The notes under the pieces were generated by a model. The model was not told the DNA's origin, did no database searches, and saw only the letters and a list, made by a program, of their open reading frames with translations. Positions 11,545 to 16,267 of a stretch of DNA of 22,993 nucleotides are shown here, piece by piece. The stretch is from DASPFV01 sp035620975 (lineage in GTDB: Bacteria; Acidobacteriota; Vicinamibacteria; Vicinamibacterales; 2-12-FULL-66-21): positions 1 to 22,993 of the forward strand of contig DASPFV010000332.1 of the NCBI GenBank assembly GCA_035620975.1. The letters are read 5' to 3'. The translations under genes and the position numbers were made by a program. Positions within the stretch are counted from its first letter, which is position 1; each line of letters opens with the position of its first letter.

Positions 11545-11568
11545 CCGGCGCCGGGATGCGGGCGCCGG
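11545..11568. other. Intercistronic stem-loop in the efflux operon
   Basis: CCGGCGCC at 11545-11552 and GGCGCCGG at 11561-11568 form an 8-bp GC-only stem with an 8-nt loop, between the adaptor stop (11576) and the pump start (11512). It could tune expression between the two genes; no T-tract. Confidence 0.4.
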
Positions 11569-11575
11569 ACGCGGG

Positions 11576-12793
11576 TTACTGAATGCTGCGGGCGGTGACT
11601 GGGCGGCCGTCCGCGAGCCGGCCCTTCGGAGCGGCGGCGACGACCTCGCCGGCCGCCACGCCGCTCGTGAGCTCGATGGCGTCGCCGACGGCTTCGCCCG
11701 TGGTCACGATGCGCTCTTCCGCCAGGCCGTTCTCGACGACATACACCCGGCTCGTTCCGGCGATCGTCTCCACGGCCGCCTTCGGCGCGAGCAGTGCCGG
11801 CGCCGCGTCTGGCTGGCGCAGCAGGGCAGTCGCGAACAATCCAGGCTTCAACCGGCCGTCAGGATTCGGCGCCACGGCCTCGACCGTGAGCGCGCGCTGA
11901 TCCGATCGGACCGACGGCGAGACGAAGCGAACCGTCGCCGGGAACTCCTCGCCGCTGTAGGCGTCGACCGTGAGGCGCACCTGCTGTCCGACCGCCACGC
12001 GCGAGATCCACTGCTCGGGAACCGTCAGCTCCACGCGCAGCGGGTCGATGCGGACAACCGTCGCCACTCTCGCGCCCCTGGTTACGTAGTCGCCGACACT
12101 CACCAGCCGCTCGGCGACAATCCCGGAGAACGGGGCACGGACCGCGGTGTCGGCCACCGACTTGCGCGCGAGCGCCACACGCGCGCGCGCCGCCTCGAGC
12201 CCCCGGTACGACTGTTCCGCCGAGTTCAGCGCGACCTGATACTGCTGTTTCGCGGCTTCGACCTGCGTGCGGCGCTGGTCGTACTCGGCCTGCGATACGA
12301 CCTTCTGCTCGAGCAGCGCGCGGATCCGGCCGAACTCCGCCTCCGCCAGCTCCAGGGCCGCCCTGGCGTTCATCACGTCGGGCACCTGTTTCGGATCGAA
12401 CGGCTGCTGCTGGCCGAGCCCGAGGCCGGCCTCGATCTGACGGGCGTTCGCCTCCGCTTCGGCGAGCTGCGCCGACGTCTCGGCCCCGGACACCCGTACC
12501 AGGACCGTGCCCTCCGCGACGCGCGTGCCCCGCTCGACGGGTGTCGCGACGATACGGCCGGCGGTCTCGGCGCTCACTTCGGCCTGCTCGTCGGCTGCGA
12601 GCGATCCGGTCACGCGCAAATAGCGATCGATGTCGCGGCTCTCGAGCGTGACGACTTCAATCGCGAGCGGTTCGGGCGTCGTGCGGTCGGCCTCGGTGCC
12701 GTCGAGCTGTGTCGTACAACCGGAGGCGGTGAGGGCGGCTGCCAGGAGTCCAGTCGCTCCGGCCAGGAGGAATGGCGTCTGCGGGCGTCTCAT
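11576..12793 (-). CDS. RND efflux periplasmic adaptor lipoprotein (HlyD/AcrA family)
   Basis: 405 residues. A lipoprotein signal ends in ASGC with Cys26 as the lipidated residue, so it should be anchored in a membrane facing the periplasm. Order of parts: beta-barrel/lipoyl segment VTGSLAADEQAEVSAETAGRI, a helical hairpin (about 95-190, rich in Ala, Glu and Gln, with QAEYDQRRTQVEAAK), the second lipoyl half VRAPFSGIVAERLVSVGDYV, then beta-barrel and membrane-proximal domains (LKPGLFATALL, AAVETIAGTSRVYVV). The start at 12793 was chosen because the signal peptide begins there; the longer frame runs into the TetR gene. No clear Shine-Dalgarno, but the TetR stop is only 11 bp upstream, so coupled translation is likely. 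It should link the pump and channel domains of the next gene. Confidence 0.92.
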   Translation of the reverse strand: MRRPQTPFLLAGATGLLAAALTASGCTTQLDGTEADRTTPEPLAIEVVTLESRDIDRYLRVTGSLAADEQAEVSAETAGRIVATPVERGTRVAEGTVLVRVSGAETSAQLAEAEANARQIEAGLGLGQQQPFDPKQVPDVMNARAALELAEAEFGRIRALLEQKVVSQAEYDQRRTQVEAAKQQYQVALNSAEQSYRGLEAARARVALARKSVADTAVRAPFSGIVAERLVSVGDYVTRGARVATVVRIDPLRVELTVPEQWISRVAVGQQVRLTVDAYSGEEFPATVRFVSPSVRSDQRALTVEAVAPNPDGRLKPGLFATALLRQPDAAPALLAPKAAVETIAGTSRVYVVENGLAEERIVTTGEAVGDAIELTSGVAAGEVVAAAPKGRLADGRPVTARSIQ

Positions 12794-12804
12794 GATGGCT
12801 GCGT

Positions 12805-13500
12805 CTACTCGCGTTCCTGCACGTGGTGCGCTGTCGAATCCTGGCGGCTCTCGGCCATGTGCTCGCATGGGCCGGGCCGGAAGGTCATCGGAATACCCTG
12901 GCGCAGCCCGGTCAACGTGGCTTCGAGCGTATCGAGGGCGAGCGCGTCTGGATCCTCGCCGGGCATGAGCCGATTGCACAGCCGGCCGACGGCTGCGCCG
13001 TGAATCGCCGTCCCCAGAATGCGGAAGACGGCGTCGGAATTGGTGGCCGGCGGGAAGCGCCCGAGGTCGATCGCCTGCTGGATGACCGCACCGAGCTGCC
13101 TCCGGCCCTCGCGGACGAACCCGAACCGCTGCCAGTCCTTGCTGATCCGCGGCACGGTCCGATCGACGAACATCAGCGCGTAGTACTCGGGATGTGACTT
13201 GCTGAACTCGTAGACCCGCCAGAAGGTCGCCCGGATGGCATCGACCGGATCAGCCGGCAGGACGCCGGCATCGAGCGGGGTGAACAGAATATGAAAGCCC
13301 TCTTCCGCCAGCGCAAAGAAGATGTCGTCCTTGCTCGGGAAGTAGCTGTAGATGGAAGCCGGGCTGTACTCGATCCGTTCGGCGATCTTGCGGATGGACA
13401 CGTTGTGGTAGCCCTCGGCCACGAAGAGGTCGCGCGCCGCGTCCAGAATCGCCCTCCCTACCGCCTCCCGTTCCCGCCCCTGCCGCTCCTTGACTCCCAT
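12805..13500 (-). CDS. TetR/AcrR-family transcriptional regulator
   Basis: 231 residues. The N-terminal DNA-binding domain is clear: AILDAARDLFVAEGYHNVSIRKIAERI (18-44) and the recognition helix with SPASIYSYFPSKDDIF (46-61). The all-helical C-terminal domain would bind a ligand; a tail of about 25 residues after PMTFRP looks disordered. It is the first gene of the operon with the adaptor and the RND-TolC gene, so it probably represses its own efflux operon and is released by a pump substrate. AAGGG lies 4 nt before the ATG. A TGAAC-ACC-GTTCA palindrome sits 26 bp upstream, overlapping the expected transcription start. Confidence 0.93.
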   Translation of the reverse strand: MGVKERQGREREAVGRAILDAARDLFVAEGYHNVSIRKIAERIEYSPASIYSYFPSKDDIFFALAEEGFHILFTPLDAGVLPADPVDAIRATFWRVYEFSKSHPEYYALMFVDRTVPRISKDWQRFGFVREGRRQLGAVIQQAIDLGRFPPATNSDAVFRILGTAIHGAAVGRLCNRLMPGEDPDALALDTLEATLTGLRQGIPMTFRPGPCEHMAESRQDSTAHHVQERE

Positions 13501-13525
13501 TTCACCCTTTCAAAAACACCAAGAC

Positions 13526-13538
13526 TGAACACCGTTCA
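13526..13538. promoter_or_regulatory. Candidate TetR operator and promoter of the efflux operon
   Basis: TGAAC-ACC-GTTCA, a perfect 5-bp inverted repeat with a 3-bp centre, of the kind TetR-family dimers bind. On the minus strand it follows a -10-like TAGACT (13541-13546) at once, so a bound repressor would cover the transcription start. Confidence 0.5.
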
Positions 13539-13556
13539 ATAGTCTAACAGCGTTTG

Positions 13557-13568
13557 ACGTTCGAACGT
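13557..13568. promoter_or_regulatory. 12-bp perfect palindrome upstream of the efflux operon
   Basis: ACGTTCGAACGT, self-complementary over 12 bp, lies near the -35 side of the TetR promoter and between the divergent TetR and PCD genes. It could be a second operator. Its half-site shares GTTC/GAAC with the site at 13526-13538. Confidence 0.35.
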
Positions 13569-13681
13569 GCCGGCCGGTTCCGACCCATCGCACCGTTTGC
13601 TAGCTCATCAGCACCACGTTGCCAGGATTCGCTGAAGCTGGCAAAAATTGGAGACGCCCCGCCATTCTCCCGCCTCCGGCG

Positions 13682-13687
13682 TATCCT
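13682..13687 (+). promoter_or_regulatory. Candidate -10 element (TATCCT) of the PCD gene
   Basis: TATCCT lies exactly 6 nt before the ATG at 13694, which would give a leaderless or nearly leaderless transcript. No Shine-Dalgarno is visible and the -35 region is poor. Confidence 0.4.
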
Positions 13688-13693
13688 CTCTCC

Positions 13694-13990
13694 ATGGCCA
13701 CGCTTTCAGAGCTCGAAGCCCGACAGCGTCTCGATCGATTGCCGGGCTGGGCGTTGGACGGCGCCTCCATCCGGCGCCAGTACACCTTCGCCGGGTTCGC
13801 CGACGCGCTCTCGTTCGTGCTGCGACTGGGCCTCGACGCCGAGGCCGCGGACCATCACCCCGACATCCGCATCAGCTACAGGCGCGTGACGCTCGTGTAC
13901 TCGACCCACAGCGAGGGCGGGTTGACCGAGAAGGACTTCGCGGGCGCCGCGGGAGCGGATACACTCGCGGTCCGGCTTGGGGGGGCCTGA
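13694..13990 (+). CDS. Pterin-4a-carbinolamine dehydratase
   Basis: 98 residues, the usual length. It dehydrates 4a-hydroxytetrahydrobiopterin, recycling the pterin used by aromatic amino acid hydroxylases. The family signature is complete: Glu-x3-His-His-Pro (EAADHHP), five residues to Tyr, nine to His, eight to Asp, including the catalytic His pair; the sequence also opens with PGWALDG. An intact active site argues against the inactive RuBisCO-assembly homologues found with carboxysomes. The ATG at 13694 fits the family's N-terminus; the longer frame is unsupported. No hydroxylase gene is in the window. Followed 46 bp later by the MerR-like gene on the same strand, possibly co-transcribed. 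Confidence 0.93.
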   Translation: MATLSELEARQRLDRLPGWALDGASIRRQYTFAGFADALSFVLRLGLDAEAADHHPDIRISYRRVTLVYSTHSEGGLTEKDFAGAAGADTLAVRLGGA

Positions 13991-14036
13991 AGCCTGCGAC
14001 CGCCCCCATCTGAGGCTGGAAGCTGAGAGCTGAGCA

Positions 14037-14558
14037 ATGCAGCTCAAGAATACCTACAGCGCGCGCGAGGTGGCGGCGATGACGGGCCTGACGGCCCGGC
14101 AGCTCCAATGGTGGGATTCGAGGCGGCTGTTCCAGCCGGCCGTGTCGCCGAAGCGCACGGCCGCGGGCGGGTTCACAGAGCGCCGCTACACGCCGGTGGA
14201 CGTCCTCGAGCTGATCGTGCTGGCGGACCTGCGCCGTCGCGGCCTCACGGTGAGGCGGATTCGGTTGCTGCTCGAAACCCTCCGCACCAGGTTCGGGATC
14301 CGCCTCTTCGATGCAGTGGGCGGGACGGGCCGGGTGACGTTGCTGACCGACGGCCGGGAGATCTATGCAAGAACGGCGGGAGGCGAGTTCTACAACCTGC
14401 TGCGCGCGCCCGACCAGCCGCTGCTGGTCGTTGGATCGGAGCCGGAGCTGGTGGAGCTGACCGCGCGCGCGACGCGCCGGAAGGGTAGGAGACCGGCGGC
14501 GAGGGGCGTCAGCCGATCGGGAAGATCTGATCGAGGCCGTCGGCAGGCCGCGGAATGA
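14037..14558 (+). CDS. MerR-like helix-turn-helix regulator
   Basis: 173 residues. Residues 7-75 fit a MerR winged-helix domain: YSAREVAAMTGLTARQLQWWDSRRLF, a wing with GGFTERRYTPVDV, and the following helices LIVLADLRRRGLTVRRI. After a coiled segment (about 76-90), residues 95-140 look like a small beta-containing domain (VTLLTDGREIYARTAGGEFYNLL) without the Cys motifs of metal sensors, so the ligand is unknown. The last 25 or so residues are basic and disordered, and come from a 50-bp overlap with the 3' end of the convergent BMC gene. The start has only weak GAG-like upstream sequence; a 7-bp tandem AGCTGAG repeat (14021-14034) lies directly before it. Targets unknown; the pterin gene or the BMC locus are the nearest candidates. 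Confidence 0.8.
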   Translation: MQLKNTYSAREVAAMTGLTARQLQWWDSRRLFQPAVSPKRTAAGGFTERRYTPVDVLELIVLADLRRRGLTVRRIRLLLETLRTRFGIRLFDAVGGTGRVTLLTDGREIYARTAGGEFYNLLRAPDQPLLVVGSEPELVELTARATRRKGRRPAARGVSRSGRSDRGRRQAAE

Positions 14559-14796
14559 CGTGCACGCCGACCAGCTCGCCAACGCGGCGCGCTGCGGCGG
14601 CGCCGGCATCCGTCGCCGCCTTGACGGAGGCGACATCCCCGCGGACGATCGCGGTGACGAGTCCCGCGTCCACTTTCTGCCACCCGACGAACACGACGTT
14701 GGCGGCCTTGACCATCGCATCGGCCGCTTCGATCATACCCACGAGCCCGCGGGTCTCGACGAGACCCAGCGCTTCTCCAGGAAGGTCCCTCGCCAT
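14509..14796 (-). CDS. Bacterial microcompartment hexameric shell protein (BMC-H)
   Basis: 95 residues, one BMC domain, close to PduA, EutM and CcmK in length and sequence: EALGLVETRGLVGMIEAADA, VRGDVASVKAATDAGAAAA and VHVIPRP are near-diagnostic. Such proteins form cyclic hexamers that tile the shell of protein organelles. The pore loop, GSG in PduA, reads DAG here, putting an Asp beside the central pore. It lies just after the PLP-enzyme stop, without a Shine-Dalgarno, so coupled translation is likely; an upstream ATG at 14805, 4 nt after that stop, is an alternative start. No pentamer (BMC-P), trimer (BMC-T) or signature cargo enzyme is nearby, so this is either a satellite shell gene or part of a locus I cannot see. 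Its 3' end overlaps the MerR-like gene by 50 bp. Confidence 0.95.
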   Translation of the reverse strand: MARDLPGEALGLVETRGLVGMIEAADAMVKAANVVFVGWQKVDAGLVTAIVRGDVASVKAATDAGAAAARRVGELVGVHVIPRPADGLDQIFPIG

Positions 14797-14809
14797 CGCG
14801 CGCATTCTA

Positions 14810-15934
14810 CTACGCAATGCGGCCGCGCGCGGCGATGGGCAGCGGCTCCAGGACCTCCAGTCCGTCTATCAGCCAGGCCGAGTCCACCAGGTTCGAGACG
14901 ACGCACGAGTGGTTCGGGACGATGCGCACGAGATCGCCGGGCTGCAGCGCGCACGTCCCGCCCACGACGCGCACCGTCGCGTGCTCCTCGGAGAGCCGCT
15001 CCACGAGCAGCCCCTCGTCGGGAGCGGTCGCCTCCAGATCCTGCAGCACCGCGCCATGGCCGCGGTGGGGTCCGAACCCGCGCGCCGCGTCGGTCGTCAA
15101 CGTCTTGCTGCCGGCATCGAAGATCAGACGATCGGCGGCGGGTCGGCCGACGACGCGTGACAGGACGGTGAGCGCGCAATCCCCCCAGCCGGCGCCGCCG
15201 AGCAGCACCTGCGTGCGATCGAAGTAGATGTAGTTCCCTGGCCGGATCTCGGTAATCCCGCGCTCGCGCAGGCTGAAGCGTGCCGTGGGCGTGGCGCCGA
15301 CGCTGATCTCCTCGATCAGCGGGCCGGAATCGGCGGCCTGCGCGGCGAGGGTCGTGAGCAGCCGGACCTCGGCAGCGGCAATGGCCGCGATTTCGGCTTC
15401 AGAGGCCGCGCCGTATGCGTGGCCGGCATGGCTGAGGAGGCCGCGGAGGCGCAGCCCCGGCAGCTCGGCGACCCGCGTCACGAACTCCGCCGCGCCGTCG
15501 GCCTCGGGATCGATCCCGCATCGATGGAACCCGACGTCCACTTTCACGAGCACGTCGACGGCGCGGCCCGCGCCCTGCAGCGCCTGCGACCAGCCGCGGG
15601 CGACCCCGAGGTCGTCCACGATGAACGACAGCCGGACCCGGTCGATCAGGGCCAGCACGCGATCCGCGTTGACGGGGTGCAGCGGATATGGCAGCCGGAT
15701 GTCGGTAATGCCGGCATCCGCGAACACCTCGGCCTCGCCGAGCTTCGCGCAGCAGATCCCCACAGCGCCGCGGGCCACCTGCGCCGCCGCCCAGCGGGGT
15801 GACTTGTGCGTCTTGGCGTGCGGCCGGAGCGCGATGGACCGGGCGTCGGCCGCCTCCTGCATCCGCGTGATGTTGCGCTCGGCCACGGACCGGTCGACGA
15901 GCACGCATGGAGTCCGGAGGTCGCTGATCTTCAC
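14810..15934 (-). CDS. PLP-dependent D-threonine aldolase/D-serine dehydratase-like enzyme
   Basis: 374 residues with an alanine-racemase-type TIM barrel followed by a beta domain. The start LRTPCVLVDRSVAERNI and RPHAKTHKS are typical of the DSD1/D-threonine aldolase family; Lys41 should form the Schiff base with PLP. The C-terminal metal site is kept as NHSC (His342, Cys344), the pair that binds Zn in D-serine dehydratase; many D-threonine aldolases have a different second ligand, so dehydratase-like activity is somewhat favoured. The GTG at 15934 was chosen because conserved sequence begins there and the upstream frame is translated repeat. A -10-like TACACT lies exactly 6 nt before it and no Shine-Dalgarno is seen. 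It is followed almost directly by the BMC shell gene, so its aldehyde or ammonia-releasing product may be linked to a compartment. Confidence 0.88.
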   Translation of the reverse strand: MKISDLRTPCVLVDRSVAERNITRMQEAADARSIALRPHAKTHKSPRWAAAQVARGAVGICCAKLGEAEVFADAGITDIRLPYPLHPVNADRVLALIDRVRLSFIVDDLGVARGWSQALQGAGRAVDVLVKVDVGFHRCGIDPEADGAAEFVTRVAELPGLRLRGLLSHAGHAYGAASEAEIAAIAAAEVRLLTTLAAQAADSGPLIEEISVGATPTARFSLRERGITEIRPGNYIYFDRTQVLLGGAGWGDCALTVLSRVVGRPAADRLIFDAGSKTLTTDAARGFGPHRGHGAVLQDLEATAPDEGLLVERLSEEHATVRVVGGTCALQPGDLVRIVPNHSCVVSNLVDSAWLIDGLEVLEPLPIAARGRIA

Positions 15935-15940
15935 AGGTCG

Positions 15941-15946
15941 AGTGTA
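15941..15946 (-). promoter_or_regulatory. Candidate -10 element (TACACT) of the PLP enzyme-BMC operon
   Basis: TACACT on the minus strand, 6 nt before the GTG at 15934, with the CACGGAC-type repeat directly upstream. Same arrangement as at the ThiO-like gene; predicts a leaderless mRNA. Confidence 0.45.
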
Positions 15947-15974
15947 GCCACGGAAAAACACGGACGAACACAGA
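15947..15974 (-). repeat. CACGGAC-type repeat upstream of the PLP enzyme gene
   Basis: Plus strand reads GCCACGG, a run of A, then CACGGACGAACACAGA. It is the same family as the copies at 5312-5446 and 5566-5617, and relative to its downstream gene has the orientation of the copy before the ThiO-like gene. Confidence 0.75.
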
Positions 15975-15988
15975 AATTTCAATCGTCC

Positions 15989-16052
15989 GTGTGGGTCCGG
16001 AGTCCGCGTGGGTCCGGAGTGCGTGTGGGTCCGGAGTCCGTGTGGGTCGGAG
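15989..16052. repeat. 17-bp tandem repeat, about 3.8 copies
   Basis: Units GTGTGGGTCCGGAGTCC (15989-16005), GCGTGGGTCCGGAGTGC (16006-16022), GTGTGGGTCCGGAGTCC (16023-16039) and a shortened copy to 16052. Copies 1 and 3 are identical. Confidence 0.85.
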
Positions 16053-16105
16053 CCACGAGCATGTCATCGATCCCGCGCCCACGCCGGAACCCGCGGCGCC
16101 GGCGA

Positions 16106-16134
16106 GCCGGGCCGCCTCCGACTCGAGGCCCGGC
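16106..16134. terminator. GC-rich stem-loop downstream of the VWA operon
   Basis: GCCGGGCC (16106-16113) and GGCCCGGC (16127-16134) pair over 8 bp around a 13-nt loop, about 130 bp past the minus-strand VWA/TPR stop. No T-tract, so terminator function is only possible. Confidence 0.3.
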
Positions 16135-16191
16135 CCGGGCTGCCTCCTGAAATGCGCGCCTCCCTTGAACAATTGAGCCTTGAACCCGGAA

Positions 16192-16267
16192 CCCTTTAGT
16201 TCCCCACCCGGCTACGCCGGTCGCACGATGTCCTGAAAACAGGCGCGCCAAGGGCGTCCCTTTAGTT
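16192..16267. repeat. Segment between 10-bp direct repeats CCCTTTAGTT
   Basis: CCCTTTAGTT occurs at 16192-16201 and 16258-16267; the second copy includes the TAA stop of the VWA/TPR gene. Between them lie small hairpins: CCGGC-TAC-GCCGG at 16208-16220 and CCTG-AAAA-CAGG near 16231-16242. It looks like an insertion or duplication at the gene's 3' end. Confidence 0.5.

Larger units (their letters stand above)
15935..16261. other. Repeat-bearing intergenic region (327 bp)
   Basis: No supported gene. Holds a CACGGAC-type repeat and a -10 candidate next to the PLP-enzyme start, a 17-bp tandem repeat, a GC-rich stem-loop and a 66-bp segment between direct repeats (separate entries). Open frames here have repeat-derived composition. 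Confidence 0.75.

Noticed and set aside
13694..13990. Carboxysome-type RuBisCO assembly factor (PCD-like) because a BMC gene is close
   Set aside because: The full dehydratase signature is intact, no RuBisCO or carboxysome genes are present, and the BMC protein groups by eye with PduA/EutM.
15935..15982. Extended start of the PLP enzyme at 15982
   Set aside because: The extra residues come from the CACGGAC repeat and a -10-like hexamer; conserved sequence begins at the GTG at 15934.
16195..16261. Integron attC-like or attachment site
   Set aside because: No paired core sites of the attC kind, no integrase in the window; only small hairpins and a 10-bp direct repeat.
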